From positions 3,483,001 to 3,547,000 of the forward strand of contig NC_132984.1 of assembly GCF_047496725.1 (NCBI RefSeq): a stretch of 64,000 nucleotides of DNA, written 5' to 3'. A program made the translations under genes and the position numbers. This document shows positions 1 to 9,565 of this stretch, piece after piece; positions within the stretch are counted from its first letter, which is position 1, and every line of letters starts with the position of its first letter. The notes beneath the pieces were generated by a model. That model ran no database searches. It saw nothing but the letters and a program-made list of their open reading frames with translations, and was not told the origin of the DNA. Source of the stretch: Anoplolepis gracilipes (lineage: Eukaryota; Arthropoda; Insecta; Hymenoptera; Formicidae).

Positions 1-87
1 TAAAAAAACCTTAAAAAAAGCTCGTTATTATTTGAGTCTAATAAATGCATGGAAGAAATAACAGTTATGATAATTATGTGAGTCTAA

Positions 88-305
88 TTCATGAAATAAG
101 TAACTGCATTATTTTAGTAGACTCATATAATTCAAGCCTCTCCCATATGTAATATATGTTTCGACCCCCACTTTAGGATCCTCTTCAATACGCTAATAAA
201 TTCATGAAATAAGTAACTGCATTATTTTAGTAGACTCATAATTTAAGCCTCTCCCATATGTAATATATGTTTCGACCCCCACTTTAGGATCTTCTTCAAT
301 ACGCT
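88..305. repeat. Tandem direct duplication, unit about 113 bp
   Basis: The segment 88-194 (ttcatgaaataagtaactgc to cttcaatacgct) recurs at 201-305 with one 2-base length difference and a few substitutions. Both copies include the same TCGACCCCCACTTTAGGATC block. Confidence 0.9.
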
Positions 306-614
306 GATCGAACCATAACACAGTTGATACAATTAAAACAAATAGCAAGTGTCTCAACAAAATTTAAACAAAATGTAGCTCATAAAAGCCATGTGAAAGA
401 ACACAGGAGCATCGAATAGGATAGAGAGAAATCAGAGTAGTACTTTGTGAAAAAAACCTGCTGCATCTACAATATAAATTTCATTGGATAGAAATTTGAT
501 TGGCTGCTAATCATAATGCAAAAATATCGAACGCAAAAAATATCACGTGATGAAAAGCTTCTTCTTCGCGGGGCTAGCAAAGGGAACTTTCTAGCAAAAA
601 CACAGTGTAGTAAC

Positions 615-680
615 ACAGTGTCCACTAGTGTGAGCGAAACACACTGACATGTTCTCTCTTCACGCTAATGGACACTGTGT
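615..680. repeat. 12-bp inverted repeat
   Basis: ACACAGTGTCCA near 617-628 is repeated inverted as TGGACACTGTGT at 669-680, about 40 bp apart. Both arms lie just before or at the start of the open frame at 668. It could be the end of an old element or a hairpin in a transcript. Confidence 0.55.
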
Positions 681-1099
681 CGCCTGTGGTGGTTGCTGAA
701 AAACGCCTAAAAATTCCAATTACGGTGAATTGGAAGATCGATCGTGACGTTTCACCTGAGAAAAATACTGCGTGTTGTTGGAATGCCGTAGTCTGGAATC
801 CGAATCCTCGCCATCCTGAGAAAGAAAATACACGAGTTTGGTTAAAAAACCACCTCGCCCAAAAATCTAATCCTACTTACATCGCTTTCGATGTCAATGT
901 CTCGATCATCATCGCTCATTCTTATTTATTTATCAGGTGTCCAAACGTTATCGTAGAAAGCCAGTTCAGACCCAGTTTCAGCACCGCTTGTCCTCGGTAT
1001 AAAATCGGTCACGTGACAAGAAACGAGGAGTATCTGATAAAGGACGAGTCAACAAACGTACTGCTCAAGATTGCGTACGAATCCGTCATTTGGCCATAA
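668..1099 (+). other. Unassigned open frame of 143 codons
   Basis: An ATG-to-stop frame in otherwise AT-rich DNA, with base composition closer to coding DNA. No domain is recognised. A good acceptor-like sequence (tttatttatcag at about 925-936) lies inside it, so the part after 936 might be a terminal exon of an unseen gene (ending ...IAYESVIWP). It may equally be non-coding. Confidence 0.2.
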
Positions 1100-1726
1100 A
1101 TCACAAGAACACAAGATATGCATTTTTGTTTTTAAACCTTTGGCCTTTGACTATAAGTATGATTCAGATTGGTTGTCAAATAAAAGCGCCATCAGTGACC
1201 AAGAACTAAAAATTAGATACAGTTTATGCTTGTAATTTAAAGGGAGATAATAGGTATAAATTGCGAATAAAATTAAATATGCCAGTTTATTGTTTTGTAA
1301 AAGAGTGTAATAGCACTCGTTATAAAAATCATGAAAAGTATGAGAATATATAAGTTTTTTCAAGTACGTAATATAAAATTTAATATACATTACTTTGAAG
1401 CTTTTATAATTAATTACTATAATAGTTATAGCCGTTCCAATCATATTACAAAAGTTAATAATTAATATAAACATTAATAATAACAATAATAATAACAATA
1501 ATGAGTTTATATAATCGTTATTTACATTATGTAATGTGTACATATATAGCTTTGAATTAAAGAATTTGAAAAAGAATAAAAAGAATTTGTAAAATAATAA
1601 CATCGTAATAAATAATATAAATAATATTAAATAATATAAAAGAATTTTTAAAAATGTAGCTGATGATGATTTGTATTTCGCGCGCAAAATGCGAGTGACC
1701 AAATGAGAACACTATGTTCGCGTCAT

Positions 1727-1767
1727 GATTGGAGGCTCTCAAAGTCTTCAAACATGGCGTAGCCAAT
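1727..1767. promoter_or_regulatory. Paired CCAAT boxes upstream of the dynein light chain
   Basis: ATTGG at 1728-1732 and CCAAT at 1763-1767 face opposite ways in a short GC-richer stretch (1670-1790), about 320 bp before the ATG at 2089. This suggests the promoter of the light-chain gene or a bidirectional promoter; it rests on motif and position only. Confidence 0.3.
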
Positions 1768-2088
1768 CAAGATCGTCGACAGCGATTCATTCCTCTATTC
1801 TATTTTTTTGCATTGTACACACTAAAAATTACTATACTTTGTACACACATGAAAATATTCGAATACAAAAATATAACTTTACGAGAAAAAAAAACACTGT
1901 CTTTGTAACAATAAAAAAATTATAAAGCTGTGATAGGCGACGAAATAAATAACTTTAAAAGGCTAAAAGTTTAAATAGAATTTTTAAAATTCACATTCAT
2001 TGCTGTTCGGTATATAATACAATTTTTAAAATATAATTTTTTTCAATCTTTTTGCAAAAGAGACACAGAAGCATTCTTTTGAAAGAGC

Positions 2089-2098
2089 ATGAGCACAA
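2089..2098 (+). CDS. Dynein light chain exon 1 (10-nt coding part)
   Basis: ATG AGC ACA A followed directly by a consensus gtaagt donor. It ends in phase 1 and joins the CA at the start of exon 2 to make Thr. The very short coding length makes this the least certain exon, but donor, phase and ATG all agree. Confidence 0.65.
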
Positions 2099-3251
2099 GT
2101 AAGTCTTGATTAATTAAAAGTGGACTGAAAAAATAGATAAAAAATCTTGATGCATAAACAATATGTAATAATAAAACATCAATATAATGATTGATAACAA
2201 TTTATAAAACTTAAAAATATTTTTAATTGTTAGCACGACCCACAATGAAACCAGGGTGGTCTGCAATTGGTAAATCTGTTCAATCAAAAGCCTATCTTAG
2301 TACCGTATCTCTTTTACCAGGACACAAGGGTAGCTTATCCTTTCGTATAGCCAAAGGTGGTTTCAAGGTATTGCAAATTAAATTCAAATAAAATTCCTCA
2401 ACATAAATCTTATATGTAACTATTTGTGCAACTCTATATTTAATTACATAAAAAATAATGATAAAGGAATAAAAATATTATATATACTCAATTTATTAAA
2501 AAAAAAAAGTTACTATATTAATTACGGTGACGTGTTATATATATATGCAATATATTAAATATAAAAAAAGTAATGAAAATTATTTGTTTCAGATTCCAAA
2601 ATATCAAAATACTTACCGTCTCGAGCCTTACAAATTTTTCAAGTGCGAAACCGTTGATTTAATATTGATCGATGTGATGCAGAATTATTTAACTGGTTTA
2701 AAATATCATCCTGAGATTTGTATGCGAATCTGTCAAAAAATGTCAGCAGAAGTGCGTGACAAAATTGGCAGAAAATATTATGATCGGTAATCCATCAATC
2801 AAACAATCAATCACGAATCATGATATGCATCTTAAATTTATATCTGTAAATTTCTCTTTCCTCCTTTTCACAAATTTAATCAGAAATAATTCACGAACAT
2901 TCAAATAAAATCAAATTAATTTATCAAGCTTAGAGAGCGAAATTAATAATTATATTTTGATATATTATATATTTCAATTTTCTAAATTAGTATATAATAT
3001 AAAAATTTTGAATAATTATTAATCATTTGCAAATGTGCGCGGAATCCATTTCTCATCCGAGCAATTCCTTTCTTCTTGTTTCCAGATACAAAGTTGTAAT
3101 TATCATGTCGATCGTTCAGAAATTTGGACAAGACGTGAATATCGGTTTTAGCAAATTGTGGGACGTTCAGACTGACACTTATTCGACCCACGTGATCGAG
3201 ACTCCGGAATTCGCCGCGATGGGCCTTGTCGTGGCAACTTATTACGAATGA
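2089..3251 (+). CDS. Tctex-type dynein light chain (DYNLT5/TCTEX1D1-like), 4 exons
   Basis: Joined exons 2089-2098, 2234-2367, 2593-2786 and 3086-3251 (504 nt, 167 residues). All three introns are GT-AG and the phases agree. The Tctex1 domain covers roughly residues 55-167: a helical half starting with NTYRLEP and containing YHPEICMRICQKMS, then a beta half with RYKVVIIMSIVQKFGQ, KLWDVQTDTYS and the closing ATYYE. These are family hallmarks: RYK before the first long strand, LWD-x-x-x-D in the middle and a Tyr-Glu end. About 54 basic, low-complexity residues precede the domain, as in the DYNLT2/DYNLT5 group rather than the short DYNLT1/3. Such proteins are light chains of cytoplasmic or axonemal dynein, or cilia-associated adaptors; the exact paralogue is inferred. 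Start: the ATG at 2089 opens a 10-nt coding piece followed by gtaagt; an ATG inside exon 2 (2245) is an alternative start. The gene converges with the iRhom gene. Confidence 0.92.
2234..2367 (+). CDS. Dynein light chain exon 2
   Basis: 134 nt after a ttgttag acceptor, ending in ...GGTTTCAAG before gtattg. It encodes the basic N-terminal extension (TRPTMKPGWSAIGKS to RIAKGGFK), which lies before the Tctex1 fold. It is absent as an ATG-initiated ORF of any length, and was found by joining phases. Confidence 0.85.
2593..2786 (+). CDS. Dynein light chain exon 3, Tctex1 helical half
   Basis: 194 nt from the acceptor ttgtttcag to the donor CG|gtaatc. It carries the NTYRLEP motif and the two helices of the Tctex1 fold (FKCETVDLILIDVMQNYL and YHPEICMRICQKMSAEVRD). 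The last codon, Arg, is split with exon 4. Confidence 0.93.
3086..3251 (+). CDS. Dynein light chain exon 4, Tctex1 beta half and stop
   Basis: 166 nt from the acceptor gtttccag to TGA. It encodes the strands of the dimerising beta sheet: YKVVIIMSIVQKFG, GFSKLWDVQTD and AAMGLVVATYYE. The LWD motif and the terminal Tyr-Glu fit the family. Confidence 0.94.
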
Positions 3252-3378
3252 ACTAATTTTTAAAAAACTCGATGAAGCTGTGTCAATTTGATAATGATGA
3301 ACAAAAAAGTCCTGGAACATATTAACATCAAATTAAACAAAGATAAGGAGCGTTTAAAAAATTAAATACAAACATTCA

Positions 3379-3384
3379 AATAAA
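3379..3384 (+). terminator. Candidate poly(A) signal of the dynein light chain gene
   Basis: AATAAA about 130 nt after the TGA at 3251. It is the canonical hexamer at a sensible distance, but AT-rich DNA yields this motif often, so it is only a candidate. Confidence 0.4.
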
Positions 3385-5045
3385 ATTAAACAAGGATATT
3401 AAAAGAAAACTGTACTGTAGATCGGCTCGATTCAATGTTCGATGATGCATTATTGGAGAAAGGATCAATGATCCGTGATACAAACTAGATCACGTGTTTC
3501 ACGTTTTCTTTATTGTTATTAAATTAATATATATATATCATTCGTATATATATATTCTTTTATATATTTATATATTTATATATGTGTATGTATATAACAG
3601 CGACAAGTACAATGTATAGTTATGATTATTAATAATAATCGTAATCGAAGGGCACCAATGACTATAGTGAGAACTGAGGACGAGGTAATCATCGTAATGA
3701 TATTAACAACGACAATCATAAAAATGGGCGTGATAATGTGGCGAATGTGATGATAATAATAATGTTATCTCGATCTTTAATTTTAATACAGTCGTATATT
3801 CCCTTAAAGTCCGTCCTTAATATTTATATCGCGCTTTTATTGATACAGGGATACAGAAAAATAATACCGCGCGGCCGTGGTGGAATGTTCTTAAGTCGTA
3901 TATAATATACATATATATATATATATATATGCATATATGTATAATATTTATATAAAAGAGGCGCGGGAGCGCCTAATTAATTAATTAATTAATTACAAGC
4001 CAGCGCCGCCGCGCCGGCGCTCGTTTTATTTACACCGCAAAAATGATAAGCAAATTAAGAAAGAAGACAAGACCGACTGATAAATTCATCATACGCGAAA
4101 TCGAATCGCTAATCTTCGAAATCACAGTTCTCGACAAGGGAAAGTAATATGAAATATTTATACTCGCCTCTGCTTATCAAGATGCAACTGTTTAACTTGT
4201 CAAAATTTTATAAATATTTCCAAATTTTATAAATATTTTCAAATGGTGAACCGATGATTGAGAAAGACCATTACATGTAGAATATTAAGAGATCATACAA
4301 AAATATCTGTCTTAAGTGGACAGTAAATTCAACCGTTGTCTCGTAGGCCGAAACAGAAAAGTGGAAATAAAAAAAAAAAAAAAAATAAATAAAAAAAAAA
4401 AAAAAAAGAAAAAGTTTGAAAAATAAATGGAAAAAGCTTCAAGTGACGTCTCTGAAAGTCAAGTTTGGCCATTTAATTGAATTTCTGATTTCGAAGATTG
4501 GGGATCTAATTACGCAGAAGAGAATCTCTCCGTGAAATTTCCCCTGAAAATTCGCCGAACACGTTTCACGGGGTGTTTTTCTTCATAATAATCGAAATTC
4601 ACTTCGTAGAGTTTTTACTTACAATCCTACCTGCCGATCAATTTTACACGCACGAGCTGCACTATGTAGATCCTTGGTCCATTTTTGACGCATACGTTTA
4701 TTTACAAGGTGGAACGCGGCAGCGGTGGTTCGCCGCATCGCTAAAAATGGCAAGTCAACCGCGCGATCGGAGATTTTATCAAGAGCAAATGTAAAGATAA
4801 ATTTTCCATTTCCCTCTTACGCTTATATATAAAAGAAAATATCATATTTTATATACATATATGTAATAAAACAATATTTGTATTTTTAACGTGAGGCAAT
4901 ATGCAAATTTTTAGTGTGATAAGCACGAGATTCTTCACCTGTAAATTAAGATTTGCATAATAAAAAATACATAAAGATTCGTTTTTTACTCCTCAATTTT
5001 TCAATGCTATAAATATTCGATATTAAGAAATTAAAGAACTAAAAA

Positions 5046-5049
<4 letters not shown>

Positions 5050-5101
<52 letters not shown>

Positions 5102-5126
5102 ATATATATATATATATATATATATA
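5050..5126. repeat. (AT)n microsatellite
   Basis: An almost pure AT dinucleotide run of about 77 bp with one g interruption near 5100. Confidence 0.95.
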
Positions 5127-5594
5127 CAAATATATATTTATAGAGGCCAATCTCTCTTTTAACGATTGCCATTTTTATCAATTTTTCAGTGAAAATAATG
5201 CACATCAAGATTTCGTTCAAGAAGAAAAGATTCTATTATGCAAAATAGAACTTCTTAAAATTCCTCCGTCTTCTCTCGAAAAAAATTCTCATTCTCCTGT
5301 GTACAATATATAATTCAAAATCTATTAAAACTATTTAAAACAATCATTGTAAAATATAGACAATATTATCAAAAACATTAATGATCTGCTACTTTTCTTA
5401 ATTTGGCTTCTTATAGTATGGCTCATGTCAGTGACAGTAGGCGATTCCTGAAACAATCCATGTAATGAATTCCATCAAAAATTTCATGTTACACAGCCGT
5501 AAACTACATCAAATTAATTATGCAAAATATATTCGATCGCGCAAATCGCCCGCAATTTTTGGCTTCTACAACAACCATAACCGAGATGAAAACG

Positions 5595-5725
5595 CCTTTT
5601 CTTTTCCCTTTTTCTCTTTTTCTCTCTCATTCATTCCCTTTCTTTCTCTTTCTCTCTTTCTCTTTTTCTCACACATCACACACATCACACACTTACACAT
5701 ATATACACACACACTCTTTCTCTGT
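5595..5725. repeat. CT-rich then CA-rich microsatellite
   Basis: Pyrimidine stretch of ctttctct units (about 5595-5670) passing into cacacat and cacaca units (about 5670-5715). The open frames here are by-products of the repeat. Confidence 0.85.
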
Positions 5726-5977
5726 CGCTTCCGCAAGAGAAGGCGAGACATTCCACCTCGCCGTGATCGGTATGGAATTATCGAAAGTTCTCAATTTATC
5801 TATCTCCGTCGTGTATACATGTATGTGTATATACGATTGTTCGTACGTTCGTGTATACTGTTTGCGTGTATCGTGTGTTTGTTGCATGCTATTATCTGTA
5901 TATGACACATTTACAATAATAACAATACGTTGCTCATCATCGACGATTCACCTTAACTCGCGTATGTATACGTTTAA

Positions 5978-5981
<4 letters not shown>

Positions 5982-6034
<53 letters not shown>
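5982..6034. repeat. (TA)n microsatellite
   Basis: A pure TA run of about 53 bp. Confidence 0.95.
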
Positions 6035-6038
<4 letters not shown>

Positions 6039-6608
6039 CGAAAAAAAGTTTATAATAGGGCGGTGGATCACCCCAAACACACACGCGCACACTTACACAG
6101 AGCTTTCTTCTTCTTTCTCTCTTTTCCTTTCAGTGCGATCATTAAATCATAAATCACAAAATGCACAAATGGTTTAGATTAGCGAGCGATAACAATGTCA
6201 ATTATAATTGGTACGTGTGATACGCTTGCAATTGGCATTTTCCATAAAGCTACATTTGCATTCCGCACGTATATGTATTGGTATATTCGTAATATAATCA
6301 TTTGAATTTTCGTATGCAAATTACGAAATATCATAGATAGATGATGAACTCATCAATCTATTGAATTATTTTGGAAAAACTAAAAGCGATTATAATCGCA
6401 AATTTACTTCGTTTATTTAATATTCACTTTATTTATTGAATATTATTCTGTTTAAAATTGTATTTGCTTGCAATATATGCTTTCTCGCTATTTAAAATAG
6501 ATTTGAGTGACTGAACGAATAATGTATTTCTGCTTATTTTGATCTGATTACAGCTAAATTTTGTAGACTTGCAAAATTGATTTATACAAGACAGTTTCTG
6601 TAACAAAA

Positions 6609-6609
<1 letters not shown>

Positions 6610-6660
<51 letters not shown>
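6610..6660. repeat. (AT)n microsatellite
   Basis: A pure AT run of about 50 bp. Confidence 0.95.
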
Positions 6661-6666
<6 letters not shown>

Positions 6667-8399
6667 TGTTGCAATAAAAATTAAATTGAATGAAATTGTT
6701 AACAAAATTAGATTAAAATCAACTCCGACAAAAAAATTTAATTATTCATGTCACATAGATATAAAAAAAAGAAGTTCTTATTACTAAAATGAAATGCTAA
6801 TAGCATCTGATCTTTTCCTCTATTTCTAAATAAAAAAAACTTATATAGATTTCTTAAATTAAATCAGCAAATCATCTCGCGCACATGTTATATGTCGTGT
6901 ATCTGTTTTTTTTTCCACCGCCTCTCTTAACTACTCCCTCACATTATCGCAAATATGTATTTACAGACTTCGAAATTGATTAAGAATTCTGATATTCGCG
7001 CCTTCCTTTCTCTCTTTCCCTTTCTCTCACTCTCTCACGCCATTATAAAAAATTGATTCGTTTCACCTTAAATCGTTAACACTTTCCTTCCGCCTCCTCT
7101 GCCTCGGACTATCCCTTCCCTCCTATTTTCGATAAGGAGCGTATCCTCTGGATACCAATCAGACATCTCACTGTTATTTTTCACATTCCATATTTTGTAC
7201 TACATCTTATTATATTACAATTTTATGAGAGAGAAATTCGGCATTATCAAAATATAATGTAAACTCCAATTTTGTTTAAAATGATATTAAAAATATCATG
7301 TAAAACTGTGATCAATTGTGTATAAAATTAATATTTTGTAAAGTTTATAACGTGTTGCTATAATTAATATTATTAATATAACGAAAGAAAAGCAAAATTA
7401 AGGAATATGTACTTTTCTCAATTAAATAAGAGAAGTATGTATTCCATTATTTTTTGCTCATTTCGAGAAATGTATCAAGTTTTATCACAAAAGAGACGAA
7501 TTTGACTTGTAGCGAGTTATTGATTGGTATCCAGTTGGTGAACATCGACCGATCGTCCCTGCAGGAAGGCTCGCGGCCGTCGCGGTGCTACGAAAAATAT
7601 CTCCAAGGTCAAGCCATCACAGACAATAGTTCCGGATGTCGGAGGTGCGGGGGACTATATTGTGCAGAGACGAAAGACGTGTGCACTTTCAAAAAGTTCT
7701 CCCTAAAGTTAACTTACTAAGGTCGTTCTTACAACAGTAACAAGACTCGATTTTATTTACATTTCCAGGTTTCTGCTCTCCTTTCTGTTATTAACATAAA
7801 CCTTGAGGAGATGGATGCTACCATGTCAAACTTCGCGGAATCCCAAATAATCCATAGAGCATCTCATTCGTCATCATCATTAGCGGGTTATCCAAGGGAT
7901 CCATGTATATATATACACACACACACACTCCGTCGGCGATTCAGAGTTCTGGGCTCCCTCAAGGCCCGCTGGGCCTCGGCCAGCTCACGTTGGGAGCCAA
8001 TCACTACGCTGGGACTTAATAATGTTAAGGCATCGTCGTGCGTCGACGAACACGAGTTCCTCTCTGACGTTCGTTGGCAGTAGCGAAAATGTCGGTCGGG
8101 TTCCATCACCTTCACCCGCTCGATCCAGGCACTATCAAACCCCCCATGTCCCCCGAATGCACCATGATATTACTCTCGCGGACGATCCAAAAAATGATCG
8201 TTGGTCTTCAAAGTTCGGGAAACACCGAAACTTTGATGACAAATGATTTTATTTGCGAATTTCAAAATCTGTTATCTGATTTGTTTCATCGTAGAAGCGT
8301 AATTGTTAAGTAACCAGATTATTTTCAAAAGTTGCAAAATTGTAACACTAATCTTTCACAATCTTCAAAGCTCGACAATCCGGATTGTTGAAATGACTG

Positions 8400-8900
8400 G
8401 AGGCCAAAGAAATGTTTCTTTTGGATTTCTCTTTCAGTTTTATCGAGAAAAGGCAAGAAATTATTCTTCCAATACTTTCTTTAGCTTCTATAGAAATCCA
8501 AAATCTTTTGCTTGTAAATCTTTCTCTGGTTAAAAATTAAAAGGAATATCTATTAATCTTCTTTCAAACTTTATATTCAGAATCTCAAAAATTTTCTTCG
8601 GTTTCTTGCGAAGATTTTCTTTCTTCAACTTTTTTAAAGATTCAAGAAATTCTTATTTTCAATGGTTTTAAAAATTCAAGATTTTTTGAAAGATTTTCTT
8701 CTTTTAATCTTTCCTCCAGTTAATAAAGAAGAATATTTGTCGATCCTCTTCTAGTTTCTTCAAAAACTCAAGAAATTCGTATGATTTTGCATGTAGTTTT
8801 TACAAAGATTGCAGAATTCGCTCTTCTATCTTCTTTTCAATTTTTCCCAAAGATTTAAAATTTCCTTACTTTTTTCTGAGAAGTTTCTTCTATTTCGTAT
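8400..8900. repeat. Degenerate pyrimidine-rich repeat block
   Basis: Loosely repeated pieces of the kind AGATTCAAGAAATTCTT and TTTTCTTC recur through 8400-8900, just past the iRhom stop. On the iRhom (minus) strand this would be a purine-rich 3' UTR segment. Confidence 0.5.
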
Positions 8901-8911
8901 AATTATAATCT

Positions 8912-8917
8912 TTTAAT
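8912..8917 (-). terminator. Candidate poly(A) signal of iRhom
   Basis: ATTAAA on the minus strand about 220 nt after the iRhom stop. Further minus-strand AATAAA hexamers lie at 8248-8253 and 3509-3514, so a much longer 3' UTR is equally possible. Confidence 0.3.
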
Positions 8918-9133
8918 GATTTCAAAGATTTTGAGCTTTGATTAGCCATAAAATGAAAAAGTTCTTGGATCAGCTTCAACTGACTTTGTGGCTTCGGGAT
9001 TCGATGAGGAGAATCGCCAAAATCAGCGCGGTGAATGACGATGTATTGTAGTGATGTGCGCGATGATAAGAAGCGTAAAGACGGGGCCGAACGGAACAAT
9101 TTCGCGCTCGACTATGAACCGCGGCCCCGTGTG

Positions 9134-9565
9134 TCATACTTGCTCCTCCCGTTTGAAATTGATGTTCTGGGACGCGCAAAAGTCGCGGGTAAATGGCACG
9201 CAATTGAACAGTTTACACACCTCGCACTCATACACTGGCACATTGTAAAAGAGGGCGAGTAACAGGGCGAACAAGCCCACGATCAGGATCAGGCATACCC
9301 AGATGAGCAGTATCTTCCGTCTACGATCGTAATGGCCGAACGAAATAAACGGCATCAGTGCGTAGGCCGCCAAGAAGCCGAAGATGAAGCCGAAAAGATG
9401 CGCATAGTTGTCCACCCACGGTAGGATACCCAGCACCAATAATCCCACTAGGATCAGGATTAGCTTAGACAGTGCACGACGTGGGTGTTTCAGCATCGGC
9501 CAGCAATGCAATACTTCGACCACCAGCGTGGCCAGCAGCGCAAAATGGGCGCCAGCTGGACCAAC
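9134..9565 (-). CDS. iRhom: iRhom exon 16: TM4-TM7 and C-terminus, residues 1732-1874
   Basis: 432 nt including the stop. It begins V-GPAG: the catalytic GxSG of active rhomboid proteases has Ala in place of Ser and Pro at the preceding position, as in other iRhoms. LPWVDNYAHLFGFIFG keeps the former catalytic His region. The last helix LIWVCLILIVGLFALLLAL leads to the conserved tail CEVCKLFNCVPFTRDFC. The coding part starts after tttataG-type acceptor sequence at 9566-9567. Confidence 0.96.
   Translation of the reverse strand, partial: VGPAGAHFALLATLVVEVLHCWPMLKHPRRALSKLILILVGLLVLGILPWVDNYAHLFGFIFGFLAAYALMPFISFGHYDRRRKILLIWVCLILIVGLFALLLALFYNVPVYECEVCKLFNCVPFTRDFCASQNINFKREEQV

Larger units (their letters stand above)
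3252..9133. other. Gap between convergent genes; probable iRhom 3' UTR plus repeats
   Basis: No coding exon recognised. It holds (TAAT/TTAA) repeats near 3975-3996 next to a GC-rich patch, A-rich tracts at 4370-4410, three long (AT)n tracts, a CT/CA microsatellite and a degenerate pyrimidine-rich block at 8400-8900. It also holds a GC-richer segment (7500-8250) with short open frames on both strands that I cannot assign. Part of it is likely transcribed as 3' UTR of iRhom from the right and of the light chain from the left. Confidence 0.6.

Noticed and set aside
1151..1702. A 183-codon minus frame near the left end
   Set aside because: It is mostly Ile, Leu, Phe and Tyr from AT-rich DNA; hydrophobic stretches here reflect base composition.
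3958..3976. A bacterial-type GC hairpin before a T-rich tract (GGCGC/GCGCC)
   Set aside because: Rho-independent terminators are not relevant here; it is a short chance palindrome beside a TTAA repeat.
5465..6152. Overlapping plus-strand frames of 146 and 210 codons
   Set aside because: They are made of CT, CA and TA microsatellites (runs of Ser/Phe, His/Thr and Ile/Tyr).
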